In this document: positions 1-11,102 of the stretch, in pieces
How positions within the stretch are numbered: position 1 is the first letter of the stretch
Layout of the letters: the number at the start of each line of letters is the position of its first letter
From: Bacteroidota bacterium
Lineage (GTDB): Bacteria; Bacteroidota; Bacteroidia; Chitinophagales; Chitinophagaceae
Reading direction: 5' to 3'
Assembly: GCA_029558715.1 (NCBI GenBank)
Contig: JAKQEA010000075.1
Coordinates: 1-64,000 of the forward strand
Length of the DNA stretch: 64,000 bases
Program-made: the position numbers and the translations under genes
The notes under the pieces: generated by a model
What the model saw: only the letters and a program-made list of their open reading frames with translations
Told to the model about the DNA's origin: nothing
Databases searched by the model: none

Positions 1-398
1 TATTTTGTATCTCTTATTTTAATGTCCCTTGGTGCCTGACCGCTTGGAAAGGCGGTGGCCACAGATGCTACTTTTATTCCGGAATCACCTAAGGCTTTCT
101 TTGCCACTTTTACCATGGAAGGATAAACACATATCGCTGCAACTGCCGGAATATCAGCTACTGCATCATGCGGGTGCATGGCCTTGTAGCAAAGCTGTTT
201 CACTTTACCATCAGTATCTTTTCCTTCCAGGGTGGTAAGGTCAATCATATTCAGTACCAGCTTCAACCCGTTCATCTTGGCTTCATTCTTAATACTGCGT
301 TTGGTAAAACGGGAAGCCCTTTCTTCCACACCCACCTGGTCTATCCGGGGGGAAAGGCCAAAATCAGGTAATACAATTCTTTCCTTTGTTACAGGCAT
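1..398 (-). CDS. deoC: Deoxyribose-phosphate aldolase, partial (runs off the window start)
   Basis: Reverse-strand translation from 398 gives MPVTKERIVLPDFGLSPRIDQVGVEERASRFTKRSIKNEAKMNGLKLVLNMIDLTTLEGKDTDGKVKQLCYKAMHP...VAAICVYPSMVKVAKKAL...VASVATAFPSGQ, typical of DeoC. The ORF is open at the window edge, so it is absent from the track. Confidence 0.88.
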   Translation of the reverse strand, partial: MPVTKERIVLPDFGLSPRIDQVGVEERASRFTKRSIKNEAKMNGLKLVLNMIDLTTLEGKDTDGKVKQLCYKAMHPHDAVADIPAVAAICVYPSMVKVAKKALGDSGIKVASVATAFPSGQAPRDIKIRDTK

Positions 399-599
399 AT
401 TTCTGTTTTCTTGGTCTTCAAAAGTAAAACTATTTATGGGGATTAATAATGTGGAAAGAATAAGTGTAACTCACTGAAAGGTAATTATAACTTTTGCGTC
501 AAAGGTCCGTTTACAGCCGCTCATCCCAATGCCGGTGATTGAACAAGTTTTTTAAGTAAAATCGTTTTTCGATAACTTTCATTAAAATCAAACAACTGT

Positions 600-3500
600 A
601 TGAGAAAACTGAAGAGACTAGCCGGGGCAGGATTGTTCCTACTGCTCGCCTGCGCATCTTTTTCCCAGCCTACATTTCCGGAAAATGGAGTGGCCGATCC
701 CAGACATGGACACTATGCCTTTACTAATGCCACCATTGTAAAGGATGCCACTACCACACTTACCAATGCCACACTCGTTATTAAGGATGGTAAGATCATT
801 GCTGTCGGAACAGGCTTAAAAGCCCCGGCAGGTGCAGTAGAAGTGGATTGCAAGGGCAAATACATTTATCCCTCTTTTATCGACCTGTATGCTGATTATG
901 GTATTGCCCAGCCACAAAGACAGGGCGGCCAATTTAATTTCAACCAGCAACCGCAATTAGAAACTGCGGTGAAAGGAGCTTATGGCTGGAACCAGGCTAT
1001 TAAGAGTGATGCGGATGCGTACAGGGTGTTTGCCGTGGATGATGCGAAAGCAAAGCCTCTTCGTGAAGCAGGTTTTGGAACGGTACTTTCCCATATCAGG
1101 GATGGTATTGCCAGGGGAACAGGGGCTGTGGTAACATTGGCCAATGAGAAAGAGAATTTTGTGATCGTAAAGGAAAATGCTTCTGCTCATTATTCTTTTA
1201 ATAAGGGCACTTCTACTCAAAGCTATCCGGGTTCTATGATGGGTATGATTGCACTATTGCGTCAGACTTACCTTGATGCACAATGGTACAAGACCCAACC
1301 ACCTGCTGAAGGTCTTAATCTCAGTTTGAAAGCATGGAACGAAAACCAGGGATTGCCCCAGGTTTTTGAGGCAAATGATAAATGGAATAACCTGCGGGCA
1401 GACAGAATTGGCGATGAGTTTGGTGTACAATACATCATCAAGGCCGGGCAAAACGAGTATCAACGCATAAAGGAAATGAAGGCGACCAATGCCACTTTCA
1501 TTTTGCCACTTAATTATCCCCAGGCACAGGATGTGGAAGATCCCAATGATGCCAGGTTTGTTTCACTGGGTAACATGAAACATTGGGAACTGGCGCCAGC
1601 TAATGCAGCATCTTTTGAGAAAGCAGGAATTCCGTTTTGTTTAACTACTGCTGACCTGCGCAGTGTAAGCCAGTTCTGGACAAACCTTCGCAAAGCAATG
1701 GAGTATGGGTTAAGTGAAAATAAAGTAATGGAGGCTTTGACAAAAACACCTGCTACTATCATGGGTATCTATGATAAAGTAGGTAGTCTTGATGCGGGAA
1801 AACTCGGTAATTTCTTAATTACCAATGGTCCTCTTTTTAGCGAAAAAACGATTATTCTGCAAAACTGGGTGCAAGGAATCAAATACACAGTAAAAGAAGA
1901 TGCTTCCAGTGTCGCCGGCACTTATACATTGGCTGTTACCACTCCTTCCGGAAAGGAGATCTATACTCTGGATGTGAAAAATGCGGGCAGTGTGACTATG
2001 TATGCGAAAGATACCCTGAATTCCAGATTCAGTTTTGATGGTAAGCAGGTAAAGATCAGTTATGCTCCCATGTTGCGTCGTCAAAGGCCTGCGATGAATC
2101 CCGGGCAAATGCCTGATACGACACGCAGACCCGGTGGTGGTTTTCCCGGAAGAGGCGGAGCATCAGCGGATCAAACACTACCTGTAACTGCTACCAGATT
2201 AAGTGGTATCAGCAGCGGCACAGAATGGAGCGGTACAGGTACAGATTCTTTGGGCAATCCTTTAACATGGACAGCCAGCCTTGTAAAAGCGGCTGAAATA
2301 AAACCAGATAGTATAAAGAAAAAAGACATTCCCGTTGTTGGTAAAATAACATATCCACTAGAGCCATTTGGATGGGACGAAAGCCAGCAACCCAGGCAGG
2401 AAAATATTCTTATTAAAAATGCAACTGTATGGACGAATGAAAGTGAAGGAGTATTGGAAAATGCAGATGTATTAATTAAAAACGGAAAAATTTCGGCAGT
2501 AGGCAAAAACCTTACGGATGCCACAGCAAGGGTGATAGATGGCACCGGGAAGCATGTGACTGCCGGTATTATTGATGAACACTCACACATTGCTGCTGCA
2601 TCTATTAATGAAGGCGGGCAGTCAGTTACTTCTGAAGTGAGGATCTCAGATAATTTAAATCCTGATGATGTAAATATCTATCGCCAGTTGAGCGGCGGAG
2701 TTACCAGTTCCCATATTTTGCATGGTTCTGCCAATGTAATCGGCGGACAAACACAGCTTATTAAACTTCGCTGGGGTGCTAATGATGATGAGCTGAAGTT
2801 TAAAGGCTGGCCGGGCCAGATAAAATTTGCGTTGGGAGAAAATGTAAAGCGTTCCAATTTTAATGTTCCGGGGGGTAATAACCGTTATCCTGATACAAGA
2901 ATGGGAGTGGAGCAGGTGCTGATCGATGCATTCACCAGGGCTAAGGATTACCAGAAAGCATGGAAGGAGTATAATACAGCTAAAGAAAAATTGACCAGGG
3001 AGAAAAAATCAACCGCTTCGCTGGTGATGCCACGCCGTGATCTTGAACTGGATGCGCTGGTTGAAATTTTAGAGAAAAAGCGTTTCATTACCTGCCACTC
3101 TTATGTGCAAAGCGAGATCAATGGTGCAATGAAAGTAGCAGAGCAAATGGGTTACACGGTTAATACATTTACCCATATTCTTGAAGGATATAAAGTGGCT
3201 GATAAAATGAAAAAGCATGGCTCTTTTGCTTCTACTTTCTCTGACTGGTGGGCATATAAAATGGAGGTAGAAGATGCTATCCCTTATAATGCAGCGATTA
3301 TGCAGAAAGTCGGATTAACTGTTGCAATTAACAGCGATGATGCAGAGATGGCCAGGCGGCTGAACCAGGAGGCAGCCAAGATTGTAAAATATGGTGGCGT
3401 AACAGAGGAAGAAGCGCTGAAAATGGTTACACTTAACCCCGCTAAAATGCTGCATGTGGATGACAAAGTGGGAAGCCTGAAAGCAGGTAAGGATGGAGAT

Positions 3501-3779
3501 GTGGTATTATGGAGTGATCATCCGCTTAGTATTTATGCAAAATCATTATATACGATCGTTGATGGTACTATCTATTTTGACAGGCAGAAAGATGAGCAGT
3601 TGCAGAAGCAGGTAGATGCAGAAAGGCTTCGCCTGGTGAGAAAGATGAACGGGGAAAAAAGAAGTGGTGCACCAACTATTCCGGCACAACCCAGCTACCA
3701 GATCATGCATACCTGCCATGATCATGGGCATAGCCATGGTTTACTGGTGATTGATGCAGATGATATTACTAACGAATAA
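600..3779 (+). CDS. Secreted double-domain amidohydrolase family protein
   Basis: 1059-aa ORF with signal peptide. Two imidazolonepropionase-like amidohydrolase domains; the C-terminal one has IIDEHSHI and INSDDAEMARRLNQEA. His-rich tail HTCHDHGHSHG. Confidence 0.88.
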   Translation: MRKLKRLAGAGLFLLLACASFSQPTFPENGVADPRHGHYAFTNATIVKDATTTLTNATLVIKDGKIIAVGTGLKAPAGAVEVDCKGKYIYPSFIDLYADYGIAQPQRQGGQFNFNQQPQLETAVKGAYGWNQAIKSDADAYRVFAVDDAKAKPLREAGFGTVLSHIRDGIARGTGAVVTLANEKENFVIVKENASAHYSFNKGTSTQSYPGSMMGMIALLRQTYLDAQWYKTQPPAEGLNLSLKAWNENQGLPQVFEANDKWNNLRADRIGDEFGVQYIIKAGQNEYQRIKEMKATNATFILPLNYPQAQDVEDPNDARFVSLGNMKHWELAPANAASFEKAGIPFCLTTADLRSVSQFWTNLRKAMEYGLSENKVMEALTKTPATIMGIYDKVGSLDAGKLGNFLITNGPLFSEKTIILQNWVQGIKYTVKEDASSVAGTYTLAVTTPSGKEIYTLDVKNAGSVTMYAKDTLNSRFSFDGKQVKISYAPMLRRQRPAMNPGQMPDTTRRPGGGFPGRGGASADQTLPVTATRLSGISSGTEWSGTGTDSLGNPLTWTASLVKAAEIKPDSIKKKDIPVVGKITYPLEPFGWDESQQPRQENILIKNATVWTNESEGVLENADVLIKNGKISAVGKNLTDATARVIDGTGKHVTAGIIDEHSHIAAASINEGGQSVTSEVRISDNLNPDDVNIYRQLSGGVTSSHILHGSANVIGGQTQLIKLRWGANDDELKFKGWPGQIKFALGENVKRSNFNVPGGNNRYPDTRMGVEQVLIDAFTRAKDYQKAWKEYNTAKEKLTREKKSTASLVMPRRDLELDALVEILEKKRFITCHSYVQSEINGAMKVAEQMGYTVNTFTHILEGYKVADKMKKHGSFASTFSDWWAYKMEVEDAIPYNAAIMQKVGLTVAINSDDAEMARRLNQEAAKIVKYGGVTEEEALKMVTLNPAKMLHVDDKVGSLKAGKDGDVVLWSDHPLSIYAKSLYTIVDGTIYFDRQKDEQLQKQVDAERLRLVRKMNGEKRSGAPTIPAQPSYQIMHTCHDHGHSHGLLVIDADDITNE

Positions 3780-3790
3780 AACAAACAGCA

Positions 3791-5125
3791 ATGCGAAAAA
3801 TATTTTTAGCCATAGTAGCCCTCTTCACCATAGCAGCAAATGCACAGGAAACCGTGCTGCCTGCAAAGGAGCAAAAAGGTCTGATGTTTATAAAGAATGC
3901 AACTATTCATGTGGGTAATGGAAAAGTGATAGAAAATGGAATAATAAAAATCAAGGATGGAAAGATCGAGGAGGTGGGAACCAATATCGCTATTCCTGCA
4001 GATGATGTAAAAGTGTTTGATGTAAAAGGTAAGCATGTATATCCCGGTTTGATCTTGTCAACAAGTAATCTTGGTTTGTCAGAAATTAACTCTGTCAGAG
4101 CTACCCAGGATGTAAGAGAGATCGGGGATATGAATGCGAGTGTCAGGGCTATTGTAGCGTATAACTCGGATTCGAAAGTAATTAATACACTTCGTTCAAA
4201 TGGAGTGCTGCTGGCCAATATAGTGCCGCAGGGAAGCTTTGTGGCAGGTTCTTCTTCTGTTGTTCAGCTTGACGCATGGAACTGGGAGGATGCAGCTTAT
4301 AAAACCGATGCAGGAATGCATGTTTATATGCCATCATTGCTGGCCCGCCCGGGTGGTGGCCGGTTCGGTGGGGGTGGCGGAGGAGCCGGTCCACAGGCGC
4401 CGGCATCTGATCCTGTAAAAGAAGGACTGGGGAAGATTGAGGGATTGAAATCTTTTTTCAAAGAAGCTAAAGCCTATCATGCTGCGCCTGCACATGAGGA
4501 AACAAACCTCAAGTTTGAAGCAGTTAAGGGATTGTTCAACAAAAGTCAAAAGCTGTATGTCCACGGAAATACAGTAAAACAAATACTGGTCGCACTGGAT
4601 TTTGTAAAAGAGTTTGGATTTGATGTAGTGATCGTTGGAGGCAGTGAAAGCTACCAGGTAGCTGATCTGCTGAAACAGAACAATGTTTCAGTTATTTTGC
4701 AGCAGCCACATAGCTTGCCTACTGCTTCGGATGATGATGTGGACCAGCCGTATAAAACTGCAGCTGCCCTGCAAAAAGCCGGTGTATTATTTGCTATTTC
4801 AGATGATGATGCGCAAACAAGGGGTCGTAATCTGCCTTTCAATGCAGGTACTGCCGCAGCATACGGTTTAACAAAAGAAGAAGCCCTGGCTGCTATTTCA
4901 CTGAATGCGGCAAAGATTATGGGGGTGGCAGATAAAGCAGGAAGTATAGAAGTTGGCAAGGATGCTAATATAGTAGTGAGTGAGGGTGATTTGCTGGATA
5001 TGCGTACCAGCAATGTAACAGATGCTTTTATACAGGGAAGAAAAATTGATCTGACAGATAAACACAAACTGCTAAATGAAAGATTTGAGCAGAAATATGA
5101 ATTGAAAACTAAAAAAGGGTTTTAA
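3791..5125 (+). CDS. Secreted amidohydrolase family protein
   Basis: 444-aa ORF 11 bp downstream of the previous gene; signal peptide; amidohydrolase C-terminal pattern LTKEEALAAISLNAAKIMGVADKAGSIEVGKDANIVV. Confidence 0.85.
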   Translation: MRKIFLAIVALFTIAANAQETVLPAKEQKGLMFIKNATIHVGNGKVIENGIIKIKDGKIEEVGTNIAIPADDVKVFDVKGKHVYPGLILSTSNLGLSEINSVRATQDVREIGDMNASVRAIVAYNSDSKVINTLRSNGVLLANIVPQGSFVAGSSSVVQLDAWNWEDAAYKTDAGMHVYMPSLLARPGGGRFGGGGGGAGPQAPASDPVKEGLGKIEGLKSFFKEAKAYHAAPAHEETNLKFEAVKGLFNKSQKLYVHGNTVKQILVALDFVKEFGFDVVIVGGSESYQVADLLKQNNVSVILQQPHSLPTASDDDVDQPYKTAAALQKAGVLFAISDDDAQTRGRNLPFNAGTAAAYGLTKEEALAAISLNAAKIMGVADKAGSIEVGKDANIVVSEGDLLDMRTSNVTDAFIQGRKIDLTDKHKLLNERFEQKYELKTKKGF

Positions 5126-5177
5126 AAGCTCTTTTATATAGAAGCAACCGGATGAGCTGATTTGTTCATCAGGTTTT

Positions 5178-6029
5178 TTAATGATTATGATGTTCGTTAT
5201 TATCATCTAATTCGATATGCTCTCCGCAATGAGGGCAACGGTGCGTTTTCTTTATTTTGTTTTTTCTGAATTCTTCCTGGAAACCTGCAGCCAGAATACC
5301 CGCAGGTATGGCAAAGAAGGCAATACCGGTAAGCATAATCACACTGGCCATTGCTTTACCAAGGTTGGTAAGCGGATACATATCTCCGTAGCCTGTGGTG
5401 GTAAGCGTTACTACCGCCCACCAGATCGTATGAGGTATACTTTTAAACTCGCTTGTTTCTTCGGTAGGATACATATGTTCTGCAAAATAGATGATACAGG
5501 CGGAGATAATAATAAGAAACAGTGCCAGTATAAAGCTAAGCATCAGTTCATTTTTTCTGCGTTTAAATACATTGGCAATCATATGTACTGATTCTGTGTA
5601 GGCTGTAAGCCTGAACAGTCTGATTACCCGCAGCAGCCTTAATATCCTTAGTTCCCGCAAATCGAATCTTATGCCAATGAAATATGCCAGGATAGATGGG
5701 AGAATGGCAAACAGGTCAATCAACGCTCCGGGTGATAGGATATACTTTACCCGCCCCCAAAAGCTGTGTTTATATTTTTCTTCATGGTTGCTGCTCCATA
5801 CCCGAAGGATGTATTCAATAGAAAAGATGATTACCGATACAAGATCGAAATAGTAGAAAAATTCGGAGTATTTATTATGTATTTCTTTAACCGTTTCAAG
5901 GATAACAGCCAGGACGTTAAGGATTATCAGCACAATGATAAAAACATTGATGATCTTGTCCCAGCGTTTATCGCCTACTATTTCGGGGTGCAGCAGTCCA
6001 TGCACTTTCTTTTTTGTACCCTTGTACAT
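5178..6029 (-). CDS. Ion transporter, voltage-gated potassium channel family
   Basis: Voltage-sensor-like S4 (FDLRELRILRLLRVIRLFRL) and selectivity filter TLTTTGYGDMYP. The track start (6089, TTG) lies inside a terminator-like hairpin; MYKGTKKKV at 6029 is the more plausible start. Confidence 0.9.
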   Translation of the reverse strand: MYKGTKKKVHGLLHPEIVGDKRWDKIINVFIIVLIILNVLAVILETVKEIHNKYSEFFYYFDLVSVIIFSIEYILRVWSSNHEEKYKHSFWGRVKYILSPGALIDLFAILPSILAYFIGIRFDLRELRILRLLRVIRLFRLTAYTESVHMIANVFKRRKNELMLSFILALFLIIISACIIYFAEHMYPTEETSEFKSIPHTIWWAVVTLTTTGYGDMYPLTNLGKAMASVIMLTGIAFFAIPAGILAAGFQEEFRKNKIKKTHRCPHCGEHIELDDNNEHHNH

Positions 6030-6063
6030 TTTACCTGCAGGTTTTGGTCTTTCTAAAGATAAA

Positions 6064-6100
6064 ATAAATCCCCCTTGCTTTAACGGCAAGGGGGATTTAT
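6064..6100. terminator. Rho-independent terminator-like hairpin between the K+ channel and secA
   Basis: Perfect 15-bp stem ATAAATCCCCCTTGC / GCAAGGGGGATTTAT, 7-nt loop; on the minus strand it follows the secA stop. Confidence 0.8.
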
Positions 6101-6120
6101 TATCTGAACTTCAAGATATT

Positions 6121-9100
6121 TTATGAATCTTTCCCGTGGCAGTGCTTGTATTTCTTACCGCTTCCGCAGGGGCAGGGGTCATTACGGCCAATTTTTGGGC
6201 CAACGGTTACAGGTACCAGTTTATCTTTTTCATTGGCTGCATAATCATCGCCAACTGCATCTACTTCGTCTTTATTCGCTTTCATCTTACTCATGTCAGT
6301 TTTTTGCTGACGGCCCTCTTTCAAAGGAGCATCTTCCTGCTGAATGGGTATGGATGAGTGACTCAGGAATGAAACTATATCTTTATTGACATCGGCATTC
6401 ATGTTCCTGAATTGATTATATGCTTCCATCTTATAAATAACCAACGGGTCTTTCTGTTCCAGGTAAGCCGTCTGCACACTTTGTTTCAGATCATCCATTG
6501 CCCGCAGGTGTTCCTTCCATGCATCATCAATCACCGCAAGAGTTATTGTTTTTTCAAGAGAGTTTGCTAATTCTGCACCATTTGTGCTAAGTGTTTTATC
6601 AAGATTGGTAAGAACATTCAATCCCTTTCTTCCATCAGTAAAAGGTACCACCACATTTTCTATATGGCTGCCCTGTGTCAATCTTATATTTTTGAAAACA
6701 GGAATGGCCTGCTTCTGAATATCTGCTTTATGCTGGTTATATCTTTCAGTGGCCTCATTATAGAGGTGATCTGACAGTTTATTAAGATCAGCTTTTTTAA
6801 ATTCTTCTTCAGAAATGGTGGTATCCAGTCCAAAATTGACGATACAGGCCATTTTAAATCCTTCATAATCTTCTTGCTCCCTGAATGAACTTACCAGGCC
6901 TTCTGCAAGGGCAGAGAAGGAAGTGTCAATATCCAATGCAAGTCGTTCGCCAAATAAAGCATGATTACGTCTTTTATAAACAGCATTACGCTGCATGTTC
7001 ATTACGTCATCATACTCCAGCAAACGTTTACGTATACCAAAGTTGTTTTCCTCCACCTTTTTTTGTGCCCGCTGTATACTGTTGCTGATCATGCTGTGCT
7101 GTATCACATCGCCTTCTTTGTATCCGAGTTTGTCCATCAGCGAAGCAATACGTTCACTGCCGAACATTCGCATCAGATCATCTTCCAGTGATACATAGAA
7201 TTGTGATGAGCCGGGATCACCCTGGCGACCAGCCCGGCCACGCAATTGCCTGTCTACACGACGGCTTTCGTGTCTTTCGGTACCAATAATAGCCAGGCCA
7301 CCTGCTTCTTTTACACCGGGACCGAGTTTGATATCTGTACCACGACCGGCCATATTGGTTGCAATAGTAACGGCGCCTGCCAATCCTGCTTCCGCCACCA
7401 CCTGTGCTTCCCTGGCATGTTGTTTTGCATTCAATACATTATGCGGGATCTTTTTTTGTTGCAGCATCCTGCTCAATAACTCACTTACTTCTACAGAAGT
7501 AGTACCTACAAGACAAGGACGGCCTGCATTGCGAAGGTTTTCAATCTCATCAATGACGGCTTTATATTTTTCTCTTTTCGTTTTATAAACGAGATCTTGT
7601 TTATCATCCCTGACCATTTTCAGGTTGGTGGGCACATTTACCACATCCAGTTTATAAATGCTCCATAATTCAGCAGCTTCTGTTTCCGCAGTACCCGTCA
7701 TACCCGCCAGTTTGTGGTACATACGGAAATAATTCTGTAAGGTAATAGTAGCATAGGTTTGTGTAGCCGCTTCAATCTTCACATTTTCCTTGGCTTCTAA
7801 TGCCTGGTGTAATCCATCGCTATAGCGACGGCCTTCCATGATACGGCCTGTCTGTTCGTCTACAATCTTAATGGCCCCATCAATTATTACATATTCCACA
7901 TCTTTGGCAAACAATGTGTATGCTTTCAGTAATTGTTGAACTGTGTGGATACGATCAGCTTTTTGTGCATATTCGTTCAGAATAATTTCTTTCTGCTGTA
8001 GTTTTTCATCAGCTGTTGCAGCATTTTTTTCTACTTCAGCAAGTTTAACTCCAATGTCTGGTAAAACAAAGAATTCCGGGTCTTCACCGGTTTTGGTGAT
8101 CATAGCAAGACCTTTATCTGTAAGCTCTACCGAGTTATTTTTTTCGTCTATATGAAAAAGCAGGTCTTCATCAACAATGTGCATATTACGCATCTGGTCC
8201 TGCAGGTAATAGTTCTCTGCTTTCTGCATTTTTACCCGTATCCCCGGTTCACTCAGGAACTTAATAACCGGACCATATTTTGGCAAGCCACGATGTGCTC
8301 TGAACAGGTAGAGGCCACCACTTTTGGGATCATCATCACCTTCAGCGATGCGCTTCTTTGCTTCATTAAGACAGTTACGGATAATTCTTTCCTGCTCCTG
8401 GACCAGTTGCTGGATCCTTGGTTTGTGAATATGAAATTGCTGGTCTTCTCCTTTAGGAACAGGGCCGGAAATAATTAGAGGAGTTCTTGCATCATCAATC
8501 AAAACAGAATCAACTTCATCCACCATCGCATAGTGGTGTTTACGTTGTACCATTTCTTCCGGTGTATGTACCATGTTGTCACGCAGATAATCAAAACCAA
8601 ATTCATTATTGGTGCCATAGGTAATATCTGCGAGATATGCTTTTCTTCTTTCTTCACTGTTTGGCTGGTGTTTGTCTATACAGTCGACAACTAATCCGAG
8701 CCATTCGAAAATTGTTCCGTTCCATTCCTGGTCACGACGGGCCAGGTAATCGTTCACTGTTACAATATGAACACCTTCGCCGGGTAATGCATTCAGGTAG
8801 GCGGGAAGTGTAGATACAAGGGTTTTACCTTCACCGGTTGCCATTTCTGAGATCTTTCCCTGGTGTAATACAATACCACCAATCAATTGAACATCATAAT
8901 GCACCATGTTCCAGGTAACTTGTCCGCCGGCAGCTGTCCAGGTATTCTTAAAAATTGATTTATCACCATCGATAGAAATATAGTCCTTCTTTACACTTAA
9001 ATCTCTGTCTAATTGTGTGGCAGTGGAAATGATCTCGGTATTTTCTTTGAAACGTCGGGCTGTCTCCTTAATGACTGCAAAAGCTTCCGGAAGAATTTGC

Positions 9101-9417
9101 TCCAGTGCTTCTTCTATTTTCTTGTCCCGGTCTTTTTTCAGTTTATCCACTTCCTGGTAGATGGTGTCTTTGCCAAGCAGATCGTTAAAAGGCAATTCCT
9201 CTGCAGCTGTATTCTTTTGAGCAATTTCAGCGTCAATTTCTGTCAGGTGTTCTTTGATGCGCTGACGAAACTCCTGTGTTTTATTGCGAAGCTGATCATT
9301 GCTCAACGATTGGTAAGCAGCAAAAAAGTCGTTGATCTTTGCAACATATGGCTCAATCTTTTTAACGTCTTTTTCCGACTTACTGCCACCAAAAATTTTT
9401 GAAATAAAACCAAGCAT
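6121..9417 (-). CDS. secA: Preprotein translocase subunit SecA
   Basis: 1098 aa; [73 protein letters not shown]-terminal zinc motif [19 protein letters not shown]. Confidence 0.98.
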   Translation of the reverse strand: MLGFISKIFGGSKSEKDVKKIEPYVAKINDFFAAYQSLSNDQLRNKTQEFRQRIKEHLTEIDAEIAQKNTAAEELPFNDLLGKDTIYQEVDKLKKDRDKKIEEALEQILPEAFAVIKETARRFKENTEIISTATQLDRDLSVKKDYISIDGDKSIFKNTWTAAGGQVTWNMVHYDVQLIGGIVLHQGKISEMATGEGKTLVSTLPAYLNALPGEGVHIVTVNDYLARRDQEWNGTIFEWLGLVVDCIDKHQPNSEERRKAYLADITYGTNNEFGFDYLRDNMVHTPEEMVQRKHHYAMVDEVDSVLIDDARTPLIISGPVPKGEDQQFHIHKPRIQQLVQEQERIIRNCLNEAKKRIAEGDDDPKSGGLYLFRAHRGLPKYGPVIKFLSEPGIRVKMQKAENYYLQDQMRNMHIVDEDLLFHIDEKNNSVELTDKGLAMITKTGEDPEFFVLPDIGVKLAEVEKNAATADEKLQQKEIILNEYAQKADRIHTVQQLLKAYTLFAKDVEYVIIDGAIKIVDEQTGRIMEGRRYSDGLHQALEAKENVKIEAATQTYATITLQNYFRMYHKLAGMTGTAETEAAELWSIYKLDVVNVPTNLKMVRDDKQDLVYKTKREKYKAVIDEIENLRNAGRPCLVGTTSVEVSELLSRMLQQKKIPHNVLNAKQHAREAQVVAEAGLAGAVTIATNMAGRGTDIKLGPGVKEAGGLAIIGTERHESRRVDRQLRGRAGRQGDPGSSQFYVSLEDDLMRMFGSERIASLMDKLGYKEGDVIQHSMISNSIQRAQKKVEENNFGIRKRLLEYDDVMNMQRNAVYKRRNHALFGERLALDIDTSFSALAEGLVSSFREQEDYEGFKMACIVNFGLDTTISEEEFKKADLNKLSDHLYNEATERYNQHKADIQKQAIPVFKNIRLTQGSHIENVVVPFTDGRKGLNVLTNLDKTLSTNGAELANSLEKTITLAVIDDAWKEHLRAMDDLKQSVQTAYLEQKDPLVIYKMEAYNQFRNMNADVNKDIVSFLSHSSIPIQQEDAPLKEGRQQKTDMSKMKANKDEVDAVGDDYAANEKDKLVPVTVGPKIGRNDPCPCGSGKKYKHCHGKDS

Positions 9418-9600
9418 AAAATAAGTGTTGTTGGGTATTCCCTGGTTGTAATAATTAATGGAATTTAGAATGTCAAATAAGGTGCTACAACTTGCTTTAA
9501 GCCAATTTGACAGAACATCCCCCTTTTACAGGGGCAGCAAAGATAATGTAATTGGTCCAGCGGCCATAAGGTCTGAATGCTAAGCTGTTCAAAAAATTTT

Positions 9601-10239
9601 ATGAAGAAAAAACACTCTTTACTTCTTTGTGTACAGGTTTTTACATTGTTTCTGTGTGCTCAAGCGCAAGATCATGTAATAACCTGGGATGCAGATACAC
9701 TGCAATGTATTTTCCCCGATAAGCCCCGGAAAGAGGGGGTAAAGCCTGGTTCGAAATACGAGAATGGTCATATTCGGTTGCTGGCGCATTTTGAGAACGA
9801 TTCAATAAGGGTAATCGAGGCCGGGGACATAAAAGGATATTCCCGGAAAAAGCATGGTAAATCGTTGTTATGTGATGGTGTTTTTGAGTCTGTCGAAGTG
9901 ACTGAGCAGGAACAACGATATATTTATTCCGGCCGCAATGATGGTAAAAGATGGTATTTCCTTAACAGGATTTTCTCGGGCAAATATGCATCACTATATG
10001 TAATGTATATAAGCAGAACATCGGGACCACCTTCTCCTTTCTACTTTGTAAGAAAAATGGATCATGAGAAGATAAAACCTGTATTATTAAGGAACTGGAA
10101 ACAGGTTTTTGATTACCTGTATGATCCTGTAATCAGCACAGACTTCAAAGCTGAAAATTATAAGGGGAAGCAAAAAAATTATTTGCATATTGTGAAAGAA
10201 TATAACCGTCTTAAAGAGAGGGTGTCAAAAAACCAATAA
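9601..10239 (+). CDS. Hypothetical secreted protein
   Basis: Signal peptide MKKKHSLLLCVQVFTLFLCAQAQ beginning at 9601 (track start 9577 is in the same frame). Confidence 0.65.
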   Translation: MKKKHSLLLCVQVFTLFLCAQAQDHVITWDADTLQCIFPDKPRKEGVKPGSKYENGHIRLLAHFENDSIRVIEAGDIKGYSRKKHGKSLLCDGVFESVEVTEQEQRYIYSGRNDGKRWYFLNRIFSGKYASLYVMYISRTSGPPSPFYFVRKMDHEKIKPVLLRNWKQVFDYLYDPVISTDFKAENYKGKQKNYLHIVKEYNRLKERVSKNQ

Positions 10240-10270
10240 AGGTTTAAAAGTGCTTACTTAATTTGCAGGG

Positions 10271-10981
10271 ATGTTCAATCTATCACACTGCTATAACCGG
10301 AAGAGCTTTCTTATAGCCATGTTAGTTTTGGTTCTCATGAGCTGTGGAAGGACGGATAAACCCGCTACTCAGAAATTTAACACCGACTGGGTTTATTTTA
10401 ATTACACAATAAGTGCGGAAGAGGGGGATGATAATCTAACGGTACTGGTCCGTTTCCTGATGGGAGAAGACGATGAAGCAGTCTCAATTCCTGGCGGGGC
10501 TTCTGTAATGCTGGACGATGAAATATTGAACCCGGACAGTTCTAAAAAAGCAGGAATTTTCTACGAAGTACATAAGCCCATTACTTCTTTTGCAGGCAAG
10601 CATATTATTACATACACAGATGCATCCGGGAAGCAGTATAAGCATGAATTTAATTTTCAGCCGCTTGTTCTTTCCACCTATGTTCCGGATACTGTTCAAC
10701 GACAGGATATGCCACTGGAGTTGCTGGGATTAGAAGAGGTGGATTATGTCAGAATCCTTGCTACAGATACGTCATTTTTGAGTGATGGAATAAACCGACT
10801 GGACACTGTAAAAAATGGGCAGTTGAACATTTCAGTCAACGACTTCAGTAAACTGGTGAACGGGCCAGTTCAACTGGAGCTGAACCGGGAGTACGAAATT
10901 CCTGTAGAAAATGGCATGGGATCGGGAGGGAAAATTGCTATTACTTACCGGCTCAGGCGGGAGTTTATTCTTAAGGACTAA
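10271..10981 (+). CDS. Hypothetical lipoprotein
   Basis: 236-aa ORF with lipobox-like MLVLVLMSCGR; codon usage and spacing consistent with a real gene. Confidence 0.65.
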   Translation: MFNLSHCYNRKSFLIAMLVLVLMSCGRTDKPATQKFNTDWVYFNYTISAEEGDDNLTVLVRFLMGEDDEAVSIPGGASVMLDDEILNPDSSKKAGIFYEVHKPITSFAGKHIITYTDASGKQYKHEFNFQPLVLSTYVPDTVQRQDMPLELLGLEEVDYVRILATDTSFLSDGINRLDTVKNGQLNISVNDFSKLVNGPVQLELNREYEIPVENGMGSGGKIAITYRLRREFILKD

Positions 10982-11102
10982 GCTGAATCAGAAGGATTTA
11001 CACAAATAAGTCACATGCAGTTCACTAAGGGATTTTTATTTTAAGATGCTATGGAATTTTAGCCCTCAGACCATACCTTTGCGGCCAATTTAAGTAAGAT
11101 TT

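Noticed and set aside
957-2590. Several antisense ORFs (87, 69, 82, 97, 139 aa) opposite the amidohydrolase gene
   Set aside because: They lie fully inside a long ORF with clear family motifs and their translations show no recognisable domain.
4334-4582. Possible frameshift or selenoprotein signal in the Gly-rich part of the second amidohydrolase
   Set aside because: The + frame reads through without interruption; the Gly-rich PGGGRFGGGGGGAG segment is a linker.
6123-9402. Multiple + strand ORFs inside secA
   Set aside because: Shadow ORFs of a highly conserved gene.
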